A DNA stretch of 64,000 bases from Chryseobacterium indologenes (lineage in GTDB: Bacteria > Bacteroidota > Bacteroidia > Flavobacteriales > Weeksellaceae). The stretch covers positions 1-64,000 of the forward strand of contig LAZY01000029.1 of assembly GCA_001013295.1 (NCBI GenBank), given 5' to 3'. Of this stretch, positions 18,160-26,329 are shown in pieces. Within the stretch, counting starts at the first letter, position 1. Each line of letters begins with the position of its first letter. Position numbers and translations under genes: made by a program. Under the pieces are notes generated by a model. It was not told the origin of the DNA, ran no database searches, and saw nothing but the letters and a program-made list of their open reading frames with translations.

Positions 18160-19180
18160 ATCCTCTTACTGTATTTTGAATTTTATTTTGGTTGAAATAA
18201 TAAATCGCTTGTTGGTTTTCCTCGGACTCCCCCTGAAGCTGAAGCAAAAGTTTACCAAAATTGGAACTTCCAAGATATTCTACGTCAGCCTTTAAAAGCT
18301 TGTAAGGGATTTTATATTGGTTATAGAGTGCTGAAAGAATCTGTTCAACACTGATATTTTCGTTTAGTTCTATTTCGACCAGCGGAAATAAACCTTCTTT
18401 TGGTTCTTTCTGCAGTCTGCTGCTGAGTTCCTGTGGCAGGGTCATGATGTCTGAATTTATAAATTGGCGGATGATCGGATTTTCTCTATCCGAAATAATC
18501 TCGCTTAAAGTTCCTTTTGTTAATAATTTTCCTTTGTCGATCACAGCCACGTGGTTGCAGACCGCTTTGATCACTTCCATTTCGTGGGTAATCAAAAGGA
18601 TGGTAATTCCCAGTCTTTGATTAATATCTCTTAAAAGCTGCAGAATAGATTGCGTTGTAGCCGGATCCAGGGCACTGGTGGCTTCATCACAAAGCAGAAG
18701 GTGAGGATCATTGGCCAGAGCTCTTGCAATAGCTACCCTTTGTTTCTGCCCTCCTGAAAGGCTTTTTGGGTAATCATTCGCTTTATCTTCAAGGCCTACG
18801 ATCTTCAATAATTCATTAACTTTTCTGTTGATCTGATCTTTGCTGATATGGTCCAGTTCCAAAGGAAGGGCTACATTATCAAAAACAGTTCTCGAAGAAA
18901 GAAGGTTGAAATGCTGGAAGATCATTCCTATCTTTTTACGCTCTTCAGCCAGTTGTTTAGAATTGAGCTTTGTAAAATCTTTTCCATTAATAATGATCTG
19001 TCCCTCATCAGGTCGCTCCAGCAGATTGACGGTACGGATCAGGGTACTTTTCCCTGCACCTGAAAACCCGATAATACCTACTATATCTCCTTTTTCTATA
19101 TTGAGGCTCACCTTATCCAGTGCTTTAAAAGACTGTTTTTTCTGGTGAAATGTTTTTGAAATGTTCTTGATTTCTATCAT
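18152..19180 (-). CDS. metN: Methionine ABC transporter ATP-binding protein MetN
   Basis: A 342-residue ATPase with Walker A GFSGAGKST (about 38-46), signature LSGGQKQRVAIARAL and Walker B LLLCDEATSALDP. A C-terminal NIL domain (about 265-340) is present, the methionine-sensing inhibitory domain of MetN. The NIL domain separates it from other polar amino-acid ATPases. It follows the EamA gene by 18 bp, so it is probably in the same transcript. Confidence 0.95.
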   Translation of the reverse strand: MIEIKNISKTFHQKKQSFKALDKVSLNIEKGDIVGIIGFSGAGKSTLIRTVNLLERPDEGQIIINGKDFTKLNSKQLAEERKKIGMIFQHFNLLSSRTVFDNVALPLELDHISKDQINRKVNELLKIVGLEDKANDYPKSLSGGQKQRVAIARALANDPHLLLCDEATSALDPATTQSILQLLRDINQRLGITILLITHEMEVIKAVCNHVAVIDKGKLLTKGTLSEIISDRENPIIRQFINSDIMTLPQELSSRLQKEPKEGLFPLVEIELNENISVEQILSALYNQYKIPYKLLKADVEYLGSSNFGKLLLQLQGESEENQQAIYYFNQNKIQNTVRGYA

Positions 19181-19198
19181 TCTGATTTTATATCCTGT

Positions 19199-20197
19199 TT
19201 AAATAGGCTGGTATCGTCTGCCTGCTCTGTTAAAAAATCTTCTTAATCTTCTGATTTTGACCTTCGACCGTTTTGAAAGTTTGAAATACTTGGTGACATT
19301 CGTTAGAAGTACTCCCAGCAATATGATGAATAATCCATACAGCTGACCTCCATTGATACTCTGGTGAGCGACAATCCAGCCTGCAATCACCGTTACGATA
19401 GGATTGATATAGGTATGGGTGCTTACCAAAGCAGCGGGTTTCACGGACAACAGCCAAATGTACGACAAATAAGCGACTATTGATCCAAAGAAGATCAAAA
19501 ATAAGACCCCAAACCATGCCGATAACGGAACAGCGGATACCGAAAAATCAGTCCATTCTTTCCTGAAAAAAGCAATCATAAATGAGGCCGCTCCCGCTAC
19601 TATAAGCTGTTGTGCGATATTCATAAAAGTAGATTGTGAGGCCGGATTTTTCTTTGAATATAAAGAACCGAGCACCCATGCTATGGAACTTAGCCCCAGT
19701 ACAATAAATGCGGTGATACGGAGATTTCCTGCTCCTGCTGCATGGGCCGCGTTTGAATGTACACTTCCTTTTAAAAAGAATACCAGTCCTATAAATCCTA
19801 TAATCAATCCGATCGGAATAAACTTATCCGAAAAATAATATTTCCAGTTTTTTCTGTCGATGGCGATGAACCAGAACGGACCTGTTGCAATAGAAATGGC
19901 CGCCTCAGAAGCCGTTACATATTGTTCTCCCCAGGCCACAAGACCTGTTCCTCCGGTAAGGATAAGAATACCGGTAATGGCATTTTTCTTCCAGTTGACC
20001 AGAGAATTTGCTTTTTCTCCTTTAGAAAGAAGATAACCGATCATCAGAATTCCGGCAACCAGAAATCGTAACCCCGAAAGAATGAATGGCGGAAAACCTT
20101 TTAAGCCAAATGAAATAGCTAAAAACGTAATTCCCCAAATTACATAGATATTGGTAAACGCAACCGGAACCAACCATTTGTTTTTAGAATTGCTCAT
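19199..20197 (-). CDS. EamA (DMT) family transporter
   Basis: A 332-residue inner-membrane protein with two EamA repeats and about ten helices. ATG 20197 (MSNSKNK) is chosen. The frame is open to 20323, but that extension crosses a terminator hairpin and has no membrane protein character. DMT members export amino acids or metabolites. Being first in a transcript with metNIQ, a role in sulfur-amino-acid or related metabolite movement is likely (inference). Upstream, a 32-codon Met-rich ORF and a terminator precede it with no room for a separate promoter. Confidence 0.9.
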   Translation of the reverse strand: MSNSKNKWLVPVAFTNIYVIWGITFLAISFGLKGFPPFILSGLRFLVAGILMIGYLLSKGEKANSLVNWKKNAITGILILTGGTGLVAWGEQYVTASEAAISIATGPFWFIAIDRKNWKYYFSDKFIPIGLIIGFIGLVFFLKGSVHSNAAHAAGAGNLRITAFIVLGLSSIAWVLGSLYSKKNPASQSTFMNIAQQLIVAGAASFMIAFFRKEWTDFSVSAVPLSAWFGVLFLIFFGSIVAYLSYIWLLSVKPAALVSTHTYINPIVTVIAGWIVAHQSINGGQLYGLFIILLGVLLTNVTKYFKLSKRSKVKIRRLRRFFNRAGRRYQPI

Positions 20198-20230
20198 TTT
20201 TATTTTTTTAATGTTGTTCGTTTTTTCAAT

Positions 20231-20261
20231 GAAAAAGGCCCTACAACTCGGTAGGGCCTTT
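20231..20261 (-). terminator. Intrinsic terminator in leader of EamA-metNIQ (candidate attenuator)
   Basis: A perfect 11-bp stem AAAGGCCCTAC / GTAGGGCCTTT (20234-20261) with a 6-nt loop is followed on the minus strand by a run of five U. It ends 34 bp before the EamA ATG, which leaves no room for an independent promoter, so transcripts must read through it. Confidence 0.75.
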
Positions 20262-20289
20262 AAAAAGTATATTGTTTTAAAAAGTAAGG

Positions 20290-20388
20290 TCACCCACAGT
20301 TTTCTTGATGCACAGGCATACACATACCTTTCATCATGTTTTTGATGATATGTTTACTTGTTGTATTATTCTTTAGTTCTGTGCTCAT
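20290..20388 (-). CDS. Met-rich 32-aa leader peptide (candidate)
   Basis: A short ORF reading MSTELKNNTTSKHII... and ending with MMKGMCMPVHQENCG. Six of its 32 residues are Met, four of them in one 7-residue block just before the stop, with two Cys. It lies about 20 nt behind a good -7 promoter box, and its stop is 28 bp before the terminator stem. This layout resembles amino-acid attenuation leaders. It could also be an independent small peptide gene. Confidence 0.5.
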   Translation of the reverse strand: MSTELKNNTTSKHIIKNMMKGMCMPVHQENCG

Positions 20389-20414
20389 TTTGTTTTATTT
20401 CCTGAATACGGTTG

Positions 20415-20422
20415 CAAATATA
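20415..20422 (-). promoter_or_regulatory. -7 promoter element of the met leader transcript
   Basis: On the minus strand TATATTTG fits TAnnTTTG exactly. Transcription should begin near 20408, about 20 nt before the leader ATG at 20388. Confidence 0.55.
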
Positions 20423-20788
20423 TAATATAATTTTTATTAGTCCACTAAAAAAGTAGGGATTTTGAATATTAATTTATTGTTAATGGTTTAAAATATTGTT
20501 TATCAGGTGTTTATTTTAATTTATTTTTTGTGTTTTTAAATGGGTAAATAACCTTATTCTACTTTTTACTTCAAATTATGCTGAATTTTCATAATAATCT
20601 GAGTTGTGAAAAAGATAAAATAAATTGAGAATTTTGAGAATTGTGTAAAGTTTTTTGAAGATTAAAATACAATGGATCTTAAGTTATTTTATTCCCAATT
20701 CAATAGAGTGTTCGTGTTGCATATAAGCCTCATAGAATCCCCATGAAATCTGTGTTTTTTAATTTAAAAATCAAATTTAACATTATTT
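20423..20788. other. AT-rich gene-free stretch
   Basis: About 365 bp of very AT-rich sequence between the divergent met leader and the SDR-MarR operon. I see no reading frame, hairpin or repeat that stands out here. Confidence 0.4.
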
Positions 20789-20822
20789 ATGATTAGACAT
20801 TGATGACTAGTCATTAATTTTG
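20789..20822 (+). promoter_or_regulatory. Tandem palindromic operators and -7 box of the SDR-MarR operon
   Basis: The perfect 12-bp palindrome ATGACTAGTCAT (20803-20814) is preceded by a degenerate copy ATGATTAGACAT (20789-20800). It is followed immediately by the -7 box TAATTTTG (20815-20822). The operators fill the space between the -33 and -7 positions, the classic place for a MarR repressor; the operon encodes one. Confidence 0.6.
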
Positions 20823-20853
20823 GAAAAGATATTTTAATATAAAACCAGTTATT

Positions 20854-21606
20854 ATGAAACGTTTTGAAAACAAAGTAGCATTTATTACAGGAGGAAATTC
20901 AGGAATTGGTAAAGCTGTTGCTGTATTGATGGCAAGAGAAGGTGCCAAAATTGTCATTGCCGACCTTAAAGAAAATAAAGAAACCCTGGAAGAGGTTTTG
21001 AAAGAAGGAACAGAAGCCAGATTCATAGCATGCGATGTATCCAACGCAGAAGAAGTGGAAAAAGCCATACATGAAACTGTGGAAGTGTTCGGAAGCCTTG
21101 ATGTAGCCGTAAACAATGCAGGGATTGTAGATGCGTCTCCGGTGCATGAGAAATCAATAGAAGAATGGCAAAAAGTAATGAATATCAACCTGAGCGGTGT
21201 ATTTTACGGAATGAAATACCAGATTGCCCAGATGAGAAAACAGGAAACCGGAGGGGCCATAATCAATATGGGATCTATTATGAGTCAGGTTGCAGAATTT
21301 GGAATTGCTTCTTATGCTTCATCCAAACATGGGCTTGTAGGACTTACAAAAGTGGCTGCCCTGGAAAATGGAACAAGCAATATCCGTGTCAATGCAATCG
21401 GTCCCGGATATATAGAAACCCCTTTATTGATGGACAATGCGGCTCAAAGTACAGAGTACAGATCCTATATGGAATCTAAACATGCAATGAAAAGATTAGG
21501 AAAACCTGAAGAAATTGCAAAAGCTGTCTTATTTTTGGCTTCTGAAGATGCAAGTTTCTGCACGGGTGTTTACCTCCCAGTAGATGGTGGCTATCTGATC
21601 CAATAA
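20854..21606 (+). CDS. SDR family NAD(P)-dependent oxidoreductase
   Basis: A 250-residue classical short-chain dehydrogenase. TGGNSGIGKA (about 11-20) is the nucleotide-binding glycine motif, NNAGIVD follows beta-4, and Y154-x3-K158 in the form YASSK is the catalytic pair. The C-terminus ends in the usual VDGGYLIQ. Asp at the end of beta-2 (VIADLKE) suggests preference for NAD(H). The substrate is unknown. It is first in an operon with a MarR regulator 14 bp downstream, which points to a detoxification or small-molecule-inducible role. Confidence 0.93.
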   Translation: MKRFENKVAFITGGNSGIGKAVAVLMAREGAKIVIADLKENKETLEEVLKEGTEARFIACDVSNAEEVEKAIHETVEVFGSLDVAVNNAGIVDASPVHEKSIEEWQKVMNINLSGVFYGMKYQIAQMRKQETGGAIINMGSIMSQVAEFGIASYASSKHGLVGLTKVAALENGTSNIRVNAIGPGYIETPLLMDNAAQSTEYRSYMESKHAMKRLGKPEEIAKAVLFLASEDASFCTGVYLPVDGGYLIQ

Positions 21607-21620
21607 TTAAATAATAAAGA

Positions 21621-22058
21621 ATGAAAAAACCAAAAGCGGAAGAACTTCCCATTCGAAGGCAGTTGGGCATTAGTATGGTGGAAACCTATAACAATGTCTA
21701 CGAGCGGTCTCAGGAGTTTTTTGCAACATACGGACTGACTTCACAACAGTACAATGTGCTTTCGATTCTATATGATGCGGGAGAACCACTGTCTACGTCA
21801 GATATTTTGAAAAAAATGCTGGAGAAAAATGCAGGAGTTTCCAGATTGGTAGACCGTCTGATTGTCAAAGAATTCGTTGAGAAAAGTGTAAATACAGGGG
21901 ATAAACGCCTTATCGATGTCAGACTGACAGATAAAGGTGAGGCTTTATACAAGACAGTTACCAAAGATCTTTCCGGAGTGGATGATGTCTATGGTGCACT
22001 TACAGATGAAGAAGTGGAAGTACTGATCCGTCTTTTTGAAAAAATGAGGAAGATATAA
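21621..22058 (+). CDS. MarR family transcriptional regulator
   Basis: A 145-residue winged-helix regulator. The core LTSQQYNVLSILYDAGEPLS leads into the recognition helix and the wing with DKRLIDVRLTDKGEAL, typical of MarR. It probably binds the tandem palindromes at 20789-20814 and controls its own operon with the SDR gene (inference from position). Confidence 0.93.
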   Translation: MKKPKAEELPIRRQLGISMVETYNNVYERSQEFFATYGLTSQQYNVLSILYDAGEPLSTSDILKKMLEKNAGVSRLVDRLIVKEFVEKSVNTGDKRLIDVRLTDKGEALYKTVTKDLSGVDDVYGALTDEEVEVLIRLFEKMRKI

Positions 22059-22238
22059 GCTTAATTTTCCGGATTGTTTTTGGAATAATATATTCTCTAT
22101 TTCTTATTTTTATGATTAGTCCTGAAAATCTGATACCGGATAATTTCAAAAGCTTTGACAGTCAGAGACTCCGAATCTAAATTAGCTAAAGTCAAAAAAA
22201 ATCCCGATTTTTGCACTCCTTCAATAAACCCTGAGTTC

Positions 22239-24365
22239 ATGAAATTATGTATTGCCGAGAAACCAAGTGTTGCCAGAGATATTGCCAAAGTATTAGGGGC
22301 TACCACGCCTAAACAGGGCTATATGGAAGGAAACGGCTATTGTGTGACATGGACGTTCGGACACCTTTGTACCCTGAAAGAGCCTCACGATTACGGTCCT
22401 CAGTACAAATCATGGAATTTATTTTCACTGCCAATTATTCCCAGCAGTTTTGGAATCAAACTGATCCCGAATAAAGGCGTTGAAAATCAGTTTAAAGTGA
22501 TTGAGAAATTGGTAGAAGACTGTGATGAGGTCATCAACTGCGGGGATGCCGGGCAGGAGGGAGAACTGATCCAGCGTTGGGTACTGCAGAAAGCAAAATG
22601 CAACAAACCAATCCAGCGTTTATGGATTTCTTCATTGACGGAAGATGCAATTAAAGAAGGTTTTGCCAGCTTAAAACCTGCAGAAGATTACAAGAATCTT
22701 TATCTGGCCGGAAATGCAAGAGCTATTGGAGACTGGTTGCTGGGAATCAATGCCACGAGACTTTTTACCAAGAAATTCGGAGGGAATAAAGCGGTCCTTT
22801 CTATCGGAAGGGTACAGACGCCGACATTGGCAATGCTGGTTCAGCGTCAGAAAGAAATTGATGCCTTTACCACAGAAGAATATTGGGAACTGAAAACCAA
22901 ATACCGAGATGTCCTTTTCAATGCAGCGATCGATCGTTTAAAGACGTTAGAACGTGCAGAAAAAGGATTGGAATACCTGAAAGTAAATCCATTTGAAATC
23001 GTTTCTTTCGAAATTAAAGAAGGAAAAGAAAAAAATCCACGACTTTTCGATTTGACGGGACTTCAGGTAGAAGCCAATAAAAAATATGGCTATTCAGCGG
23101 AAAACACGTTGAACTATGTCCAGAGTCTTTATGAAAAGAAACATGTAACCTATCCGCGTGTAGATACAACGTACCTATCTGATAGTTTATATCCGAAAAT
23201 AGAGGGCATTCTTAAGAAAATGTACCCTTATCAGGAATTGATTGCCCCGTTACTGGAAGCTCCGATTCCAAAATCAAAAGCTGTTTTCGACGATACCAAG
23301 GTAACGGATCACCATGCGATCATTCCTACGGAAATTCCACCGTCTCAAAACCTGAGCAGGGAAGAAAAGCTGATTTATGATCTGATCGCCAAACGTTTTA
23401 TAGCGGTATTCTACCCGGAATGTAAAATTTCCAATACTTTGGTGGAAGGAAAAGTAGGAACCATTCCTTTCAAAACCAGCGGAAGACAGGTTCTTGAACC
23501 GGGATGGAGAGCTGTGTACTCAAAAGAACCTAAAGAAGAAACCACAGATAAAGAAAAAGAAAAGGAGGAAGAACAGACCATTCCTGAATTTGTTGTGGGC
23601 GAAACCGGACCACACGATCCAATGATTCACCAGGGGAAAACAACCCCTCCCAAACCTTATACCGAAGCAACATTGCTGAGAGCCATGGAAACTGCCGGGA
23701 AACAGGTAGAAGATGAAGAATTACGGGAGATGTTGAAAAACAACGGGATTGGAAGACCATCTACCCGTGCCAATATCATTGAAACCCTTTTCAAAAGAAA
23801 ATACATCGAGAAAAAAAGGAAAAACCTCATAGCTACCCAAACGGGTATTCAATTGATCGATACCATCGAGGACGAACTTTTAAAGAGTCCGGAACTGACA
23901 GGTGAATGGGAATCAAAACTTCGTAAAATTGAAAAAGGCGAGTATGAAGCCAATCTTTTTAAAGAAGAACTGATCCAGATGGTGACAGAACTTACTGAAA
24001 AAGTGGTGTATGGAAAAGGAAAAGTCATCATGCTTCAGGAAGAAGAGAAAGAAGCCGTGAAGGAAAAGAAAAAAAGAGAGCCTGCACAGAAAAAAGAACT
24101 TCAGTCCTGGGAAGAAACGAAATGTCCGAAATGTAAAGAACATAACCTGATCAAAGGTAAAACAGCAGTCGGCTGCTCAGATTTCAAGAATTGTGGTTTT
24201 AAAATTACCTTCGAAATTTTCGGAAAGAAACTGTCTGATAAACAATTGATGGATCTTGTTCTGAAAGGAAAAACTTCAAAACTGAAAGGTTTCAATACCC
24301 ATCCGGAAAGTATAGCGGAAGGGGTTTTGGCTTTAGGTGATGATTTCCAGGTATTGCTTAGCTGA
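22239..24365 (+). CDS. topB: DNA topoisomerase III
   Basis: A 708-residue type IA topoisomerase. ATG 22239 is chosen because the Toprim domain starts at once with MKLCIAEKPSVARDIA. The frame is open 28 codons further up without homologous character. The Toprim acidic motif is GDAGQEGE. The strand-passage domain carries SIGRVQTPTLAML and the catalytic tyrosine Y305 in VTYPRVDTTYL. A charged linker precedes a C-terminal zinc-ribbon-like segment with Cys pairs CPKC and GCSDFKNCGF. It unlinks DNA during replication and recombination. No partner gene is adjacent. Confidence 0.95.
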   Translation: MKLCIAEKPSVARDIAKVLGATTPKQGYMEGNGYCVTWTFGHLCTLKEPHDYGPQYKSWNLFSLPIIPSSFGIKLIPNKGVENQFKVIEKLVEDCDEVINCGDAGQEGELIQRWVLQKAKCNKPIQRLWISSLTEDAIKEGFASLKPAEDYKNLYLAGNARAIGDWLLGINATRLFTKKFGGNKAVLSIGRVQTPTLAMLVQRQKEIDAFTTEEYWELKTKYRDVLFNAAIDRLKTLERAEKGLEYLKVNPFEIVSFEIKEGKEKNPRLFDLTGLQVEANKKYGYSAENTLNYVQSLYEKKHVTYPRVDTTYLSDSLYPKIEGILKKMYPYQELIAPLLEAPIPKSKAVFDDTKVTDHHAIIPTEIPPSQNLSREEKLIYDLIAKRFIAVFYPECKISNTLVEGKVGTIPFKTSGRQVLEPGWRAVYSKEPKEETTDKEKEKEEEQTIPEFVVGETGPHDPMIHQGKTTPPKPYTEATLLRAMETAGKQVEDEELREMLKNNGIGRPSTRANIIETLFKRKYIEKKRKNLIATQTGIQLIDTIEDELLKSPELTGEWESKLRKIEKGEYEANLFKEELIQMVTELTEKVVYGKGKVIMLQEEEKEAVKEKKKREPAQKKELQSWEETKCPKCKEHNLIKGKTAVGCSDFKNCGFKITFEIFGKKLSDKQLMDLVLKGKTSKLKGFNTHPESIAEGVLALGDDFQVLLS

Positions 24366-24406
24366 TGGTTTATCCATAAATTGATTTAACTGTAAAAATC
24401 CTCAAT

Positions 24407-24556
24407 TTTTTAAACACTTAAGTTATTTAAGTTTACAAGCTTTGCGTATATAAAGTACACTAAAGTTTATGAAAATCTTTGATTTTCATCTCAAGTGAAC
24501 TTAGTGGTACAATATCATAATAAATTTACTTATGTGAATTAAAGTGTTTTAAATAT
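24407..24556. repeat. MITE-like element, family 2 relative, with long palindrome
   Basis: Ends are imperfect inverted repeats TTTAAACACTTAAG and TTAAAGTGTTTTAAA. Inside, a 56-bp imperfect palindrome (24455-24510) has a perfect inner hairpin ATGAAAATC-TTT-GATTTTCAT (24469-24489) and outer arms GTACACTAAAGTT / AACTTAGTGGTAC. The TTAAG-rich words resemble the element at 13794-13923. Confidence 0.6.
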
Positions 24557-24583
24557 ACAACTTAAGATTCGATGGCTATTTTG

Positions 24584-24630
24584 TGGAGAATACGGGATTC
24601 GAAACCGTGACCCTTTGACTGCCAGTCAAA
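24584..24630 (-). pseudogene. Decayed tRNA-Ala(GGC)-like gene, 3' half
   Basis: On the minus strand this reads as the 3' half of a tRNA: anticodon stem TTTGA/TCAAA with loop CTGGCAG (anticodon GGC, Ala), variable loop GGGTC, T-arm ACGGT-TTCGAAT-CCCGT with one mismatched pair, and acceptor ATTCTCC plus A73. Position 70 is U, as needed for the Ala G3-U70 pair. A 5' acceptor-like GGGGAT lies only at 24673-24678, far too distant, with an overlong D-region. I call it a remnant, not a working tRNA. Confidence 0.6.
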
Positions 24631-24646
24631 CGTGCCATTCTTTTTA

Positions 24647-24762
24647 CCAATATTACAATGGAAGGCACTCACATCCCCTTTCTCTTGAGGGGTAGCAAAA
24701 ATTCAAAGAATTTTTGACGGGTTGGTTTACCAGATCTTTACAATAACACTCTCCAATATTAC
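24647..24762. repeat. REP-like palindromic insertion flanked by 10-bp direct repeats
   Basis: CCAATATTAC occurs at 24647-24656 and 24753-24762 and encloses 96 bp. That insert holds the hairpin CCCC-N10-GGGG and the perfect 9-bp hairpin CAAAAATTC-AAA-GAATTTTTG (24696-24716). The right copy of the direct repeat contains the stop codon of the next gene, as would follow from insertion just past a gene end. Confidence 0.5.
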
Positions 24763-25181
24763 CGGAACAGCTTATGATACCATCCGTCAATATCCGTTTT
24801 TATATCCTCGTGATATTTACATAAGATCTTTGCTAGCTCCAGTTCAGATCTTTCAGATTTATAGGGATTCAGAGTAAGATACCCGTAGAAATTCCCGTTT
24901 TCATCAACGATAGCTGGCGGATAAGAGGCATAGGAACTCCACGGAGAATAAGTACTGTACAAGCTTCCATAGTTTCCGTTAGTATTCCAGATCGATTTTG
25001 AACCGAATATATTCCCGAAATCACTGAATTTGTTCCACACTGAATTTTTATCAAAAGTATCACAGTTCAGACATCCCAGGTATTGATCCTGATCGGCACC
25101 TCCATACAAATGTAAAGTCTGCGCCTGAAAACTGCAGCCTATCAGGAACACTAAAAACAGGAAAAACTTTTTTAAACTCAT
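24759..25181 (-). CDS. Secreted protein of unknown function
   Basis: A 140-residue protein with a signal peptide (MSLKKFFLFLVFLIGCSFQAQ). The mature part begins LHLYGGADQDQYLGCLNCD and is rich in Tyr, Ser, Asn and Trp, with a repeated pattern SIWN.x.GNYGS / SPWSSYAS and then ENGNFYGYLTLN. It looks like a small periplasmic or surface protein family of Flavobacteriales. I do not recognise a function. The CxxC pair (C35-C38 or nearby) could bind metal or form a disulfide. It ends at the direct repeat of the palindromic insertion. Confidence 0.8.
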   Translation of the reverse strand: MSLKKFFLFLVFLIGCSFQAQTLHLYGGADQDQYLGCLNCDTFDKNSVWNKFSDFGNIFGSKSIWNTNGNYGSLYSTYSPWSSYASYPPAIVDENGNFYGYLTLNPYKSERSELELAKILCKYHEDIKTDIDGWYHKLFR

Positions 25182-25315
25182 TATGAAAGCTTTACTGCAA
25201 AGCTAATATTTTTTATCATCCAAAATTTTCACAAAACATATCTAGTGCTAATTTTTATGTTTTTAATTCTTTAAATTTTAAATCAATCTCTAAATTTACA
25301 TTCAAATTATAATCA

Positions 25316-25738
25316 ATGACTCCAGAGAAAAAGAAACTTATCACCGACAGCTTCGGCCGTTCAGAAACTTTGAAATTCTATAAAGCAGAATTATTGGAAG
25401 TAGAAACGGATTTCATTTCTATGAAAATTCCTAAAATGGAAATAATGACCAGAAAAGCAGGAATGTTTAATGGGGCAATGATTGCTTCATTGGTAGATGT
25501 TTCTTCAGGATATGCTGCTGTGAGCCATTACGAAGAAGATTGTTATGTGGTAACCGTTGAATTGAAAGTAAATTATCTTCGTCCCGCAATAGGAGATGCT
25601 TTGGTTTCAAAATCATACGTTATCAAAGGTGGAGCAAAGATCAGTGTGGTAAGAACAGAAATTTATGTTCAGGATGAAAATGGCAGCTCAGAAAGTCATG
25701 TGGCGACTTCATTGGTCACGATGATGAAAATAAAATAA
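25316..25738 (+). CDS. PaaI-type hotdog thioesterase
   Basis: A 140-residue single hotdog domain. The central helix region MFNGAMIASLVDVSSGYAAV matches the PaaI/YbgC-like acyl-CoA thioesterases, with the Asp after LV as the likely catalytic acid. The next strand VTVELKVNYLRPA is also typical. It probably hydrolyses acyl-CoA or aryl-CoA esters; the substrate is not known. No operon partner. Confidence 0.85.
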   Translation: MTPEKKKLITDSFGRSETLKFYKAELLEVETDFISMKIPKMEIMTRKAGMFNGAMIASLVDVSSGYAAVSHYEEDCYVVTVELKVNYLRPAIGDALVSKSYVIKGGAKISVVRTEIYVQDENGSSESHVATSLVTMMKIK

Positions 25739-25857
25739 TAAATTTCAGGTCAATTAGGAGATAAATATTCCTTCAATAAAGGGTTTAGCGGAATTCTTTT
25801 TATGAGAATGGAATAGCTTTTGCTCAACAATCCCCATAAACATTAAAAAATAACAAT

Positions 25858-26202
25858 ATGAACTTACTTATCCGATTATTTATAACGGCAATCGTTGCCT
25901 TTTTTCTAACCAAAGTTTTATCGGGAGTACATTTTGACGGGTTTTCTTCAGCAGTTATTTTCGCCATTGTACTTGGTGTTTTAAATATATTTGTAAAGCC
26001 TGTTTTAAGTCTGTTTGGGCTTCCTCTGACCATTATTACCCTGGGTTTCTTCGCATTGGTAATCAATGCGGCGATCATTATGATTGCTGATTATTTCATA
26101 GACAGTATGCAGGTAGATGGTTTCTGGTGGGCATTTATCTTCAGTATACTGCTGTCCATTGTCACTTCACTGGCCAATTCAATGTTCTCCGATGGAGATT
26201 AA
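25858..26202 (+). CDS. YvlD/phage-holin-4 family membrane protein
   Basis: A 114-residue protein with four transmembrane segments and the family words FVKPVLSLFGLPLTIITLGFF and FWWAFIFSILLSIVTSLANS. These match the widespread YvlD family annotated as 'phage holin family'. It is chromosomal and no phage genes are near. Members are linked with envelope stress in Bacillus. The function here is unknown. Confidence 0.85.
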   Translation: MNLLIRLFITAIVAFFLTKVLSGVHFDGFSSAVIFAIVLGVLNIFVKPVLSLFGLPLTIITLGFFALVINAAIIMIADYFIDSMQVDGFWWAFIFSILLSIVTSLANSMFSDGD

Positions 26203-26223
26203 TTGACTGAATATACAATTTAA

Positions 26224-26257
26224 AAAGTCCGTTGGTATTGCACCAGCGGACTTTTTT
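26224..26257 (+). terminator. Intrinsic terminator
   Basis: A stem AAGTCCG-T-TGGT / ACCA-G-CGGACTT with loop ATTGC is followed by six T, directly after the YvlD-family gene. Confidence 0.8.
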
Positions 26258-26329
26258 ATAGAAAACTAAGGATTTAAGAATCTGATCATCCGGAAACAAT
26301 AAAACATCCAAAAATAAAACTGAATAACA

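Noticed and set aside
20231..20422. SAM riboswitch before EamA-metNIQ
   Set aside because: I find no core of a known SAM riboswitch class. The leader is explained by a short ORF and a terminator, though a novel ligand-binding RNA is not excluded.
24584..24678. A working tRNA-Ala with an extended D arm
   Set aside because: GGGGAT is 48 bases before the anticodon stem instead of about 26, two acceptor pairs and one T-stem pair fail, and the D loop cannot be placed. A remnant is the safer reading.
25858..26202. Phage holin that would mark a prophage
   Set aside because: The protein is the common chromosomal YvlD-type family, and no lysin, capsid, tail or integrase gene is near.
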